Assembly: GCF_030268965.1 (NCBI RefSeq)
Contig: NZ_BSSE01000005.1
Span: 1-64,000 of the forward strand
DNA from: Microtetraspora sp. NBRC 16547
GTDB lineage: Bacteria > Actinomycetota > Actinomycetes > Streptosporangiales > Streptosporangiaceae
Reading direction: 5' to 3'
Length of the DNA stretch: 64,000 nt
Shown: piece by piece, positions 11,249 through 19,752 of the stretch
Layout: each line of letters opens with the position of its first letter
How positions within the stretch are numbered: the first letter of the stretch is position 1
The notes under the pieces: model-generated
Told to the model about the DNA's origin: nothing
What the model saw: the letters and a program-made list of their open reading frames with translations, nothing else
The model's database searches: none
Made by a program: the position numbers and the translations under genes

Positions 11249-11274
11249 ATATATTCAGAATATGGTGAATATAT
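11249..11274. promoter_or_regulatory. AT-rich compound operator/promoter of hydrolase-GbsR operon
   Basis: ATATATTC (11249-11256) and GAATATAT (11267-11274) form a perfect inverted repeat. ATATTC-A-GAATAT (11251-11263) forms a second dyad inside it. The TATATT at 11250-11255 has the form of a -10 box seven bases before the ATG at 11262. The operator therefore covers promoter and start, suiting autorepression by the downstream MarR/GbsR protein. Confidence 0.6.
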
Positions 11275-12083
11275 CTGGAGTGTTCCGCGTGGCGGGCTGT
11301 GACCTCCGCTACTGGGATCACCCAGGAGAGGGCATCCCCGTAGTGTTCTCGCACGGCGCGGGCGCCGATCACGTGATGTTCCAGGCGCAGGCCGACCACC
11401 TCGCTGGTCTCGGCCACCGGGTTATCACGTGGGACATGCGCGGCCACGGGGCGTCCCGGCCCACGGGCGCGCCCTTCACGGCGGCGCGGGCGATCGCCGA
11501 TCTCCTCGCGCTGCTCGAACACCTCCGGCTCGACCGCGTCGTCCTCGCCGGCCAGTCACTCGGAGGCAACCTCAGCCAGGCTGTCGTCCGGCTCCACCCG
11601 GAGATCGCCCTGGGGCTGATCGTCATCGGCTCGGCGTGGAACGCGGCGCCGCTCTCGCGGCTCGAGCGGCTGCTGCTCCGAACGGCCGCCCCGGGCCTGT
11701 CGATGATCCCCGCCGGACGTCTGCCCGCCGTGCTGGCACGCGCGTCCGCCATAACGGAGGGCGCGCGAGAGGATGCCCGCCGGGCGTTCTCCCAGCTGAC
11801 GAAGCGGGAGTTCCTGGACGTCTGGCGGGCGACCACCGACCTGCTCGACCCGAATCCGGCGTACCGGACACCGGTGCCGCTGTGCCTGATCCGCGGCGAG
11901 CTGGACCGGACCGGCAACATCGCTTCCGGGATGCCTCAGTGGGCGCGGGTCGAGGGGATCGACGAGATCGTGATCCCCGGCGCCGGACACATCGCGAACC
12001 AGGACGCCCCCGACACCGTGAACGCCGCCATCGAGTCGTTCCTTCTCGGCGCGGCGGCGCGGGAGGTCCGGAACGGTGAGTGA
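11262..12083 (+). CDS. Alpha/beta hydrolase
   Basis: A 273-residue alpha/beta hydrolase: oxyanion-loop HGAGADH (31-37), nucleophile elbow GQSLGG with Ser99, acid residue likely Asp in RGELDRTG and catalytic His in GAGHIANQD. No signal peptide. I prefer the ATG at 11262, which lies just after a TATATT box (probably leaderless). A GTG at 11181 would extend it through the operator, and a GTG at 11280 is also possible. It is followed three bases later by its likely regulator gene. Substrate unknown; probably a small ester or lactone. Confidence 0.85.
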   Translation: MVNISGVFRVAGCDLRYWDHPGEGIPVVFSHGAGADHVMFQAQADHLAGLGHRVITWDMRGHGASRPTGAPFTAARAIADLLALLEHLRLDRVVLAGQSLGGNLSQAVVRLHPEIALGLIVIGSAWNAAPLSRLERLLLRTAAPGLSMIPAGRLPAVLARASAITEGAREDARRAFSQLTKREFLDVWRATTDLLDPNPAYRTPVPLCLIRGELDRTGNIASGMPQWARVEGIDEIVIPGAGHIANQDAPDTVNAAIESFLLGAAAREVRNGE

Positions 12084-12086
12084 AAG

Positions 12087-12542
12087 GTGAGTGAAAAGCA
12101 CAGACGCGATGCGTTCATCACATCTGTCGGCGACCTTCTCGCCTCCTGGAACCTCCCGCACGCGACGGGACGGACCTACGGCCTGCTCCTGATCACCGAG
12201 GAGCCGATCTCCCTCGACGAGATCGGGGCGCGGATCAGCCTGAGCAAGGGGGCGGTCAGCACCGCCGTACGCCAGCTCGACTCGTGGGGCCTGGTCAGGG
12301 TCATCCCTCAGCCGGGCAGCAGGAGGCTCCTGATCGAGGCCGCGGGCGGTATCGAATCCCTCCTGGAAGCGAGCCACGCCCGTGCCCGCACTTTGATCGC
12401 CGCGCTGCGTGAGGGGGAGGCGCTGGTCGCCCCCGGCCCCGCGAGGTACCGCCTCCACGACGTCGTGGGCCTCTTCGCCGCCTACGTCGACGTCGGACAG
12501 CAGATGCTCGAACGGCATCGCCGGGGATCGGACGCCTCCTGA
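12087..12542 (+). CDS. GbsR/MarR-type transcriptional regulator
   Basis: A 151-residue winged-helix protein: HTH at about 35-75 (ATGRTYGLLLITEEPISLDE, then LSKGAVSTAVRQLDSWGLVR), followed by dimerisation helices. The arrangement (start near MSEKHRRDAFITSVG, GRTYGLLL) is that of the GbsR-like branch. It is co-transcribed with the hydrolase and probably represses the operon through the AT-rich dyad at 11249-11274. Confidence 0.88.
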   Translation: MSEKHRRDAFITSVGDLLASWNLPHATGRTYGLLLITEEPISLDEIGARISLSKGAVSTAVRQLDSWGLVRVIPQPGSRRLLIEAAGGIESLLEASHARARTLIAALREGEALVAPGPARYRLHDVVGLFAAYVDVGQQMLERHRRGSDAS

Positions 12543-12800
12543 CCCGCGGCCCGTGGCCCGTCGCCCAACGTTGGTCAGGTGATCGATCTCAGGCCGTGAG
12601 CGGTACAGGGAGGCGATCAGGACAGATCATCGCGGGTTCCCTCACGTCCCGCCGCCGTGGCGCGACCGCCGCCCGCACTTGTCCCACTGAGCGGGACCCA
12701 GGGCGCACAAGATCACATACTGGCTGGTAATCGAGTTGGGACCGCTGGCACGACCTGCCCGGCGCCGTACCAGATCTCCGCGATCCGCAAGGAGGAGCCA

Positions 12801-14468
12801 GTGCCCGAGGACGGCAGCCGCCCTCTGCTCTCCGACGACCGCCCCGCCCGTCAGATCACCTTCGCCGAGCTGGTCGCGGCACGCGCCGACGACGACCGCC
12901 CTGGGCTGAAGTTCGAGGACCGGTCCTGGACCTGGCGGGAGATCGTCACCGAGGCCAGGCTGCGCGCCGGGCTCGCCCGCGACCTGAGACGGCTCGGCCC
13001 CTGGCACATCGGCCTGTTCCTGGAGAACACCCCCGAGCACCTCTTCTGGCTGCTCGGCGCCGCCCTGGCCGGGGCGACCGTGATCGGGGTCAACCCGACC
13101 CGGCGCGGTGCCGAGCTGGCCGGCGACATCGACTTCACCGACTGCCAGCTCCTGATCACCGAGACCGGACGGCGGCACCTGCTCGACGGTCTCACGCTGG
13201 ACTGCTGGGACCGGGTGCTGATCACCGACTCGGACGAGTGCGCCACGGCTCTCGCCGGAACCGCGCCGCTGGCCATATCCGCACACGCCGCCGTGGACGC
13301 GGGCGGGGCCGTGGTGCCTCCTGAGACGTACTTCTCGTTGATCTTCACCTCCGGGACCACGTCCGCGCCGAAGGCGGTGATCTGCACCCAGGGCCGGATC
13401 GGGCGAATCGCCCTCCAGCAGCGCCGCCGCAGGAATCTCGGTCCGGACGACGTCTTCTATGTCGTGATGCCGATGTTCCACTCGAACGCGATCATGGCGG
13501 GCATCGCACCGGCCGTCGCCTCCGGCGGATGCGTCGTGCTGCGCCGCAAATTCTCCGCGTCCGCGTTTCTGCCCGACGTCCGCAAGTACGGGGTGACCTT
13601 CTTCAATTACGTCGGCAAGCCGCTCAACTACATCCTCGCGGTGCCGGAGCGGCCCGACGACGCCGACAACCCACTGCGCATCGCGTTCGGCAACGAGGCG
13701 GGCGACCGCGACATCGAGGAGTTCGGGCGGCGTTTCGGCTGCACGGTCATCGACTCGTACGGCTCCAGCGAGGGTGAGATACGGCTCAACCGCGTTCCGG
13801 GTACGCCACCCGGCTCCCTGGGGGTGTCGGAGGCGGGCACCATCGTCGTCGATCCCGAGACGCTGAAGGAGTGCCCGCGCGCGGAATTCGACGAGTCGGG
13901 CGCCCTCCTCAACGCCGAGCAGGCCATCGGGGAGATCGTCAACACGGTCGGAGCCGCCGCGTTCGAGGGCTACTACAAGAACCCCGAGGCCACGGCGGCA
14001 CGGATCCGGGGCGGCTGGGTGTGGTCGGGCGACCTCGCCTACCGCGACGCCGAGGGTTTCTGGTACTTCGCCGGGCGGAACAGCGACTGGCTCCGGGTTG
14101 ACGGCGAGAACTTCGCCACCGCGCCCGTGGAGCGACTGCTCGCCCGCTTCGAGGCGTTCGCCGATGTCGCGGTGTACGCCGTCCCCGACCCCGCGGTCGG
14201 TGACCAGGTGATGGCGGCGGTCGTCCTCGCCGACGGCCACGCCTTCGACGCGGAGCGCTTCGCCGACTTCCTCGGCCGCCAGCCGGACCTCGGGACCAAG
14301 TGGGTGCCCCGGTACGTCCGGATCATGGCCGACCTGCCCCGCACGGCCACGAGCAAGGTGGTCAAGCGGCCGCTGCGGGACGAGGCATGGCACACGGCCG
14401 ACCCCGTGTTCGTACGGCACGGCACCGCCCTCGCGTACGAGCCGATCGTGCCGGAGACGACGCCGTGA
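12801..14468 (+). CDS. Acyl-CoA ligase (ANL superfamily)
   Basis: A 555-residue adenylate-forming enzyme starting at GTG 12801 behind GGAGG. It contains the P-loop-like IFTSGTTSAPKAV, SYGSSEGEIRLNR, the A8 region SGDLAYRDAEGFWYFAGR and the C-terminal TATSKVVKR with the catalytic Lys, so it should make acyl-AMP and then acyl-CoA. The A3 motif reads TSGTTSAPK where TSGTTG-x-PK is usual; this variant is common in fatty-acid/carnitine-CoA ligase relatives. It stands alone, so the acid substrate is unknown. Confidence 0.88.
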   Translation: MPEDGSRPLLSDDRPARQITFAELVAARADDDRPGLKFEDRSWTWREIVTEARLRAGLARDLRRLGPWHIGLFLENTPEHLFWLLGAALAGATVIGVNPTRRGAELAGDIDFTDCQLLITETGRRHLLDGLTLDCWDRVLITDSDECATALAGTAPLAISAHAAVDAGGAVVPPETYFSLIFTSGTTSAPKAVICTQGRIGRIALQQRRRRNLGPDDVFYVVMPMFHSNAIMAGIAPAVASGGCVVLRRKFSASAFLPDVRKYGVTFFNYVGKPLNYILAVPERPDDADNPLRIAFGNEAGDRDIEEFGRRFGCTVIDSYGSSEGEIRLNRVPGTPPGSLGVSEAGTIVVDPETLKECPRAEFDESGALLNAEQAIGEIVNTVGAAAFEGYYKNPEATAARIRGGWVWSGDLAYRDAEGFWYFAGRNSDWLRVDGENFATAPVERLLARFEAFADVAVYAVPDPAVGDQVMAAVVLADGHAFDAERFADFLGRQPDLGTKWVPRYVRIMADLPRTATSKVVKRPLRDEAWHTADPVFVRHGTALAYEPIVPETTP

Positions 14469-14636
14469 CCGGCGTGACCAGCGACGCCTTCCGCGGCCTG
14501 CGAACCCAGGGCTGATGGAGGCCCGGGCGGCTCCATAACGGGGCGGCTCCACGGTCTCCGGAGCGATCAGCTCCGGTACCGCACCGCCCCCCTCGGAACC
14601 GCCTTCACTTCCGCCTTGGTCGGGGAGGATGGAGCC

Positions 14637-15599
14637 GTGGTTGATCCCGACACCGACGGGCCGACGACCGAGTTCGCCAGTAGACAGCCCGCGCCGTCCC
14701 TGCGGAGATTCGTCGCCGCCTACAGCGGATATCGCGAGGCCGGCGTGGCTCCGGCCATGCACCGGGGGCTGCCCTCGCCGTACCTCACGCTGATCATCAC
14801 ACTCGACGATCCGCTGGTGGTGGCCGCGCATCCGGACCCGCTCACACCGCCGTGCACGTACGACACGCTCGTGGGCGGCCTGCACAGCACACCGGCGCTG
14901 ATCACGCATGACGGCCGGCAGTCCGGGGTCCAGCTGGCCCTGACGCCGTTGGGCGCCAGGGCGCTGCTCGGCCTGCCGGCCGGGGAGCTGTCCGGCATCG
15001 ACCTCCACGGGACCGACGTCCTCGGCCGCACGGCGTACGAGCTGCGCGAGCGCCTCCTGGAGGCGACCAGGTGGACCGAGCGGTTCGCCGTGCTCGACAC
15101 GATGCTCGGTTCGATGCTCGGTTCGACGCTCGGTTCGACGCTCGGTTCGACGCTCACCTCAGGTCCCGGCACGGCCCTCGGCGGCGGACCGGTGACACGT
15201 CACGGCGCCGAGGCGTCCATACCCGCCGAGGTCACGTGGGCCTGGCGGCGGCTCCTGGCGACCGCGGGCGGAGTCGGTGTGTCCGAACTGGCGCGCGAGG
15301 TCGGCTGGAGCACCCGTTACCTGGGACGGCGGTTCCGCGAGGAGATCGGCCTGGGCCCGAAGGAGGCGGCCCGAGTGGTGCGCTTCGACCGAGCCCGCCG
15401 TACGCTGCAGCGCCTGTCCGTCGAGGGTGCCGCTCCGACCCTGGCCTCGCTCGCGGTGGAATGCGGCTACTACGACCAGGCCCATCTCGCCCGCGAGTTC
15501 GGCACTCTCGCGGGATGCTCCCCGAGCCGGTGGCTCGCCGAGGAGTTCCGAAACGTCCAAGCCCCGCCCGCGTCCCCAGCGGGAGACTGGCTCACATGA
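14637..15599 (+). CDS. AraC-family transcriptional regulator
   Basis: A 320-residue regulator with a DUF6597-like N-terminal half (SLRRFVAAYSGYREAG, then LPSPYLTLIITLDDP) and a C-terminal double HTH (VSELAREVGWSTRYLGRRFR, then LAVECGYYDQAHLAREF). Start GTG 14637 follows GGGGAGG. The middle carries an in-frame 12-bp tandem repeat coding LGST units, in the linker between domains. Its stop overlaps the VOC gene start by four bases, so the pair is one operon, a common AraC-VOC arrangement. Confidence 0.9.
   Translation: MVDPDTDGPTTEFASRQPAPSLRRFVAAYSGYREAGVAPAMHRGLPSPYLTLIITLDDPLVVAAHPDPLTPPCTYDTLVGGLHSTPALITHDGRQSGVQLALTPLGARALLGLPAGELSGIDLHGTDVLGRTAYELRERLLEATRWTERFAVLDTMLGSMLGSTLGSTLGSTLTSGPGTALGGGPVTRHGAEASIPAEVTWAWRRLLATAGGVGVSELAREVGWSTRYLGRRFREEIGLGPKEAARVVRFDRARRTLQRLSVEGAAPTLASLAVECGYYDQAHLAREFGTLAGCSPSRWLAEEFRNVQAPPASPAGDWLT
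15101..15155 (+). repeat. 12-bp tandem repeat inside AraC gene
   Basis: Four and a half units of GAYGCTCGGTTC coding M/T-L-G-S, in frame, within the linker between sensor and DNA-binding domains. The last copies are identical, suggesting recent slippage; copy number may vary between strains. Confidence 0.9.
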
Positions 15600-16006
15600 C
15601 TGACAACACACCATCACCGCAGGTCTGGCCCTCGCTGCGGGCTCGCGACGCGCGCGGCCTGATCCGCTTCCTCGTCGACGCGTTCGGCTTCGAGGAGACC
15701 GCCGTGTACGGCGAGGGCGAACGGGTCGATCACGCCCAGCTGTCGTGGCCTCTCGGCGGCGGCATCATGCTGGGCTCCGTCCGGGACACGCCGGACGACA
15801 AGTGGAATCTGACACCCGGTGCGTTCGGCGCGTACGTCGTCACGGACGATCCGGACGCGCTTCACGCGAGGGCGACGGCGGCGGGAGCGCAGGTCGTCCA
15901 GGAACCGCACGACACCGACTACGGCTCACGCGACTTCGCGGTCCGTGATCCGGAGGGCAACCTCTGGTCGTTCGGCACCTATCGGGGCGAGCCGCGCAAA
16001 GGCTGA
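15596..16006 (+). CDS. VOC-family (glyoxalase/bleomycin-resistance fold) protein
   Basis: A 136-residue protein with two beta-alpha-beta3 halves (PSLRARDARGLIRFLVDAFG; then GAYVVTDDPDALHARATAAG and YGSRDFAVRDPEGNLWSFGT). The closing R-D-P-E-G-N-x-W-x-F-G-T is the family signature. Such proteins next to AraC regulators are common but their chemistry is rarely known; metal-binding residues (His in HAQLSW, Glu in PEGN) are present. ATG overlaps the AraC stop. Confidence 0.9.
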   Translation: MTDNTPSPQVWPSLRARDARGLIRFLVDAFGFEETAVYGEGERVDHAQLSWPLGGGIMLGSVRDTPDDKWNLTPGAFGAYVVTDDPDALHARATAAGAQVVQEPHDTDYGSRDFAVRDPEGNLWSFGTYRGEPRKG

Positions 16007-16146
16007 ACACGACAGTGGTCCGGGCCTCACCCGGGGGAGGCCCGGCATAGCGATCACACATGTCCCAGCAGTGCCATATGCCCCAAGAGCGGGTCCTTTA
16101 AGTAGCGTGTACCGATCAGGCAGTACCGCCCGCTCTGGAGGAGTTC

Positions 16147-16653
16147 GTGTCGACATCCGCCCATCCCCTGGTGCTGCTCGACGTGGACGGGGTACTCAAC
16201 CCGTTCCACCGTCCCTCCCCGCGGTTCACGCGGTACGAGTGCGTCGTCGACGGCTGCTCGTACCAGGTCCTGCTCAACGAACGGCACGGCACGGAACTGC
16301 GCTCCCTGGCCGATGACACCGGCGCGGAGCTGGTCTGGGCCACCACCTGGGAGGAGAACGCCAACGAGGAGATCGGCCCACGTCTCGGCCTGCCTCGGCT
16401 GCCCGTGATCAAGGTGACGGCGGGGGCGGGCGCGACGCGCGGGGAGCTCTTCAAGACCGGCCCGGTCGCCGAGTACGTCCGCGGCCGGCCGTTCGTGTGG
16501 TTCGACGACGAACTCACCTCGGCCGACTGGGAGTACCTGACCGGCCACCCGGACGTCGCCGACTTTCTGCTCGTCGAGGTCGACCCCCGGAACGGGCTGT
16601 CCGGCTGGGACATCGACCGCGCCCGCGAGTGGCTGACCACTCCTCGCGGCTGA
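16147..16653 (+). CDS. HAD-like hydrolase domain protein
   Basis: A 168-residue protein with motif I DVDGVLN near the start (LVLLDVDGVLNPFH), motif II Thr-Thr in LVWATTWEENAN and acidic motif FVWFDDELTSAD (motif IV D-D), so a HAD-fold phosphatase is likely. It has no cap domain. GTG 16147 follows GGAGGAG. Stands alone; substrate unknown. Confidence 0.82.
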   Translation: MSTSAHPLVLLDVDGVLNPFHRPSPRFTRYECVVDGCSYQVLLNERHGTELRSLADDTGAELVWATTWEENANEEIGPRLGLPRLPVIKVTAGAGATRGELFKTGPVAEYVRGRPFVWFDDELTSADWEYLTGHPDVADFLLVEVDPRNGLSGWDIDRAREWLTTPRG

Positions 16654-16766
16654 GCCGCCGGTCGTCCGGCCACGGTCGGGCGGTCGAGGCGAAGCAGCCG
16701 CGCCCTCCGCTACGCGCTCATCCGAACCTCCGGTCGATCGTGTAGTCGGCCGCACGCGAGACCGAT

Positions 16767-17543
16767 TCAGATCGCCGAGTTCTCCAGCCAGCGGGCGAGC
16801 AGGCCCTCGTCGCCGAAGACCTCGAACCGGCCCGCGTCCGGCCGCAGCCTCCCGTAGACGAGCAGCAGCAGGTCGCTCGCGGCTCCCCGCACCGCGACCG
16901 TGCCCTTGCCGTGTCCGCGTTCCCAGGTGAACCCCTCGGGATGGAGCGTGACCATCCATTCGCCGTCGGCGTCCGTCGCGTGCAGGTGCAGTGTCTCGCC
17001 GTCGCCGCGGAGCTGTCCGGTACGCTCGGCCGCCCAGACGGCGAACGCCAGGTTGCCGAGGAACTCGTCCACGCCGTCGATCGCGGTCCCGGCGTCGATC
17101 TCGGGCTCGCGGCCCAGCGCCAGCTCGGCGTCGGCGAGGTGGACCACCAACTCGTGCAGCATCCGGCGGGACCAGAAGCGGGCGTGCTGGTCGCCGCCCC
17201 AGGCCCAGACCGGCGTCTCCGGCGTGGTCGCGCGCAACGTCGCCAGCAGCCGCGCGGCACCCGCCGCGAGCCAGGCCGCGGCGTCGTCCCCCTCCCCGAG
17301 CCGGTCCATCGGGACGTCACGCGCTCCGACACGCTCCGGAGCGCGGGTGCGCACGAGGTGCTCCACCCAGCGCTGGGTGATCCCCACGTGCTTGGCCAGC
17401 TTGGCGATCGTCCATCCGGGACAGGTGGGCACGGGAGCGGCCGGGTCGGCCTCCGCGACCAGCGCGACCAGCCGGGCCGCGTCCGCCTCGATCGCGGCGC
17501 AATACTCCTCATGGGGCCGGTCGCCGTGGATCAACTCAGTCAT
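16767..17543 (-). CDS. Maleylpyruvate isomerase-family (mycothiol-dependent, DinB-like) protein
   Basis: A 258-residue protein with an N-terminal DinB-like four-helix domain (VPTCPGWTIAKLAKHVGI, with a metal-binding His, and RRMLHELVVHLADAELALG with the H-x3-H/D pair). The C-terminal SCP2-like lobe (GTVAVRGAASDLLLLVYGR) completes it. These actinobacterial proteins use mycothiol as thiol donor in known cases; most substrates are unknown. Single gene. Confidence 0.88.
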   Translation of the reverse strand: MTELIHGDRPHEEYCAAIEADAARLVALVAEADPAAPVPTCPGWTIAKLAKHVGITQRWVEHLVRTRAPERVGARDVPMDRLGEGDDAAAWLAAGAARLLATLRATTPETPVWAWGGDQHARFWSRRMLHELVVHLADAELALGREPEIDAGTAIDGVDEFLGNLAFAVWAAERTGQLRGDGETLHLHATDADGEWMVTLHPEGFTWERGHGKGTVAVRGAASDLLLLVYGRLRPDAGRFEVFGDEGLLARWLENSAI

Positions 17544-17594
17544 GTCGCCGACCGTACCCCTCCCGTCCCGGAAGCGGTACGGCCCCGCGCCCGG

Positions 17595-18473
17595 TCAACC
17601 GGTGATCAGGGCGACGACGACCGTGCCGGGCGCGAGCTCGCGCGCCAGCGCGTAGATCCCGTACATCATCTTGGCGACGTAGATCAGGTCGAGCCGGAGG
17701 CCGTGCCGTACGGCGAAGTCGGAGGCGAACTCTTCGAGCTCCGGCCTGCTACGGGCGTAGCCACCGAAATGGAAGCCGCACTCGATCCGCCAGTTGCCCG
17801 TGACCCGGCCGAGCGCCTCGCGCTGGAGCCGGGCGACCTCTCCGGCCAGGAACTCGCCGCCTTTCAGCACCGAGAACCCGACGGCCTCCCGGCCAGGGGC
17901 GAGCCCGGCCGCGATGCCGGCGAGCGTCCCGCCGGTGCCGACCGGGCAGCAGACGAGGTCATAGCTGTCGAGCTGCGCGTCGAGCTCGGCCGGGATCTCG
18001 GCGCACCCGCGTACGGCCGCCGCGTTGCTGCCGCCCTCGGGCAGGAGGCGGAAGTCGCCGAACTCGGCGCGCAGCGCGTCGATCACCTCGGGCGTGTGCT
18101 TACGCCGGTACGTCGACCGGTCCAGGTAGGTCAGCCGCATCCCCCGGCTCACCGCGTACGCCAGGGAGGGGTTGAGCGGCAGGTGTTCCTCGCCGCGGAT
18201 CACGCCGATGGTCTCGAACCCGTAGGCCGCGCCCGCCGCCGCGACGGCCCTGATGTGGTTGGAGTACGCCCCGCCGAACGTGAGCACCCGGCCGGGCCCG
18301 AGGTTGTACTTCAGCTTGCGCCACTTGTTCCCGGAGATCTCGGGATGGATGAGGTCGTCGCGCTTGAGCAGCAGCCGGACCCCTCCGAGGCGCTCGTCGC
18401 GCACCTCCTCGATCGGCGAGGGCACACGCGCCACCGTGATCGCCGACCCCGCCAGACCTGCCGGGACTTTCAT
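17595..18473 (-). CDS. PLP-dependent ACC deaminase/D-cysteine desulfhydrase-like enzyme
   Basis: A 292-residue fold-type II PLP enzyme. The pyridoxal Lys lies in SGNKWRKLKYNL after KRDDLIHPE, followed by TFGGAYSNHIRA (phosphate/substrate loop) and the Gly-rich CCPVGTGGTLAG. This matches the 1-aminocyclopropane-1-carboxylate deaminase/D-cysteine desulfhydrase group; sequence alone does not separate the two. Slightly shorter than typical (about 330). Start ATG 18473. Divergent from galK across about 70 bp. Confidence 0.85.
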   Translation of the reverse strand: MKVPAGLAGSAITVARVPSPIEEVRDERLGGVRLLLKRDDLIHPEISGNKWRKLKYNLGPGRVLTFGGAYSNHIRAVAAAGAAYGFETIGVIRGEEHLPLNPSLAYAVSRGMRLTYLDRSTYRRKHTPEVIDALRAEFGDFRLLPEGGSNAAAVRGCAEIPAELDAQLDSYDLVCCPVGTGGTLAGIAAGLAPGREAVGFSVLKGGEFLAGEVARLQREALGRVTGNWRIECGFHFGGYARSRPELEEFASDFAVRHGLRLDLIYVAKMMYGIYALARELAPGTVVVALITG

Positions 18474-18545
18474 ATGGTCAAGGCTGGCACACGAGCGCTG
18501 ACTCGCTAACCTACGTGCAAGCCGTTTGTTGAGGAGTGTTCGATT

Positions 18546-19667
18546 ATGCGTGTTGTTGAGGCTTTCCGTGCGGCGTACGGAAGCGACCCCGCGGGTGTCT
18601 GGCACGCGCCGGGCCGGGTCAACCTGATCGGCGAGCACACCGACTACAACGACGGCCTCGTGTTGCCCTTCGCCGTCCCGTGGGGCGTGACCGCCGCGGT
18701 CAGCCCCCGCCCCGACGGCGTCGTACGGCTGGCTTCGGTCCAGGCGCCGGGCGAGGAGCAGGTCGTCGACGACCTCGACCAGGCGCGCGGCTGGGCCCGC
18801 TACCCCGTCGGAGTCGTCTGGGCACTGCGGCGCGCGGGCCACCCGATCGGCGGCGCCGACATCGTGATCGACGGCGACGTGCCCAGAGGAGCGGGGCTCT
18901 CCTCCAGCGCCGCGCTGGAGGTCGCGACCGCGCTCGCGCTCGACGACCTCCACGGACTGGGCCTGCCGCGGATGGAGCTGGCCAAGATCGCACAGCGGGC
19001 CGAGAACGACTTCGTCGGCATGCCCTGCGGGATCATGGACCAGGCGGCCTCAGCCCTCGGCGAGGAGGGCCGTGCGCTGTTCCTCGACTGCCGCTCGCTC
19101 GGCTACCGGCCGGTCCCGCTCGACCTGGCGGCGCACGGCCTGCGGCTACTGATCATCAACACCGGCGTGCACCACGAACTGGCCGACGGGCAGTACGCCA
19201 GGCGTCGCCAGGACTGCGAGAACGCCGCCAAGCGGCTGGGCGTGCCCGCGCTCAGGGACGTCACCGACCTCGCCGGGGCGCTGGCCAGGCTGACCGGCGA
19301 CGAGCGGAAGCGGACCCAGCACGTGGTCACCGAGAACCACCGGGTCGAGGCGCTGGTCGGCCTGCTCCGGGCGGGAGCCGTACGCGAGATCGGCGCGCTC
19401 CTGAACGCCTCGCACCTTTCGCTGCGCGACCAGTTCGAGGTGTCGTGTCCCGAACTGGACGTGGCCGTCGAGGCGGCGGTCAGGGGCGGCGCGCGGGGCG
19501 CCAGGATGACCGGAGGCGGCTTCGGCGGCTCCGCCATCGCCCTCGTTCCCGAAGAGCGCCTCGCGGCCGTCCGGGACGAGGTCCTGCGGGCCTACGAGGA
19601 CCGTGGCTGGGCCGCCCCCGCCTTCCTGGAGGCGACGCCCGCCCCCGGCGCCCGGCGCCTCCGCTGA
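18546..19667 (+). CDS. galK: Galactokinase
   Basis: A 373-residue GHMP kinase: substrate motif GRVNLIGEHTDYNDG at 23-37, ATP loop PRGAGLSSSAALEVA near 115-130, and motif 3 ARMTGGGFGGSAI near 320. It phosphorylates galactose at C1 in the Leloir pathway. galT and galE are not adjacent, so the other steps must be encoded elsewhere. Start ATG follows GAGGAG. Confidence 0.95.
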   Translation: MRVVEAFRAAYGSDPAGVWHAPGRVNLIGEHTDYNDGLVLPFAVPWGVTAAVSPRPDGVVRLASVQAPGEEQVVDDLDQARGWARYPVGVVWALRRAGHPIGGADIVIDGDVPRGAGLSSSAALEVATALALDDLHGLGLPRMELAKIAQRAENDFVGMPCGIMDQAASALGEEGRALFLDCRSLGYRPVPLDLAAHGLRLLIINTGVHHELADGQYARRRQDCENAAKRLGVPALRDVTDLAGALARLTGDERKRTQHVVTENHRVEALVGLLRAGAVREIGALLNASHLSLRDQFEVSCPELDVAVEAAVRGGARGARMTGGGFGGSAIALVPEERLAAVRDEVLRAYEDRGWAAPAFLEATPAPGARRLR

Positions 19668-19752
19668 CGGATCACGCCCCGGCGCACGGCGGATCCCCCA
19701 GGGGACCGGCCGCGGCCGGATCGGGAACGCCTCCGCCCGGACCGCGGCGCCC

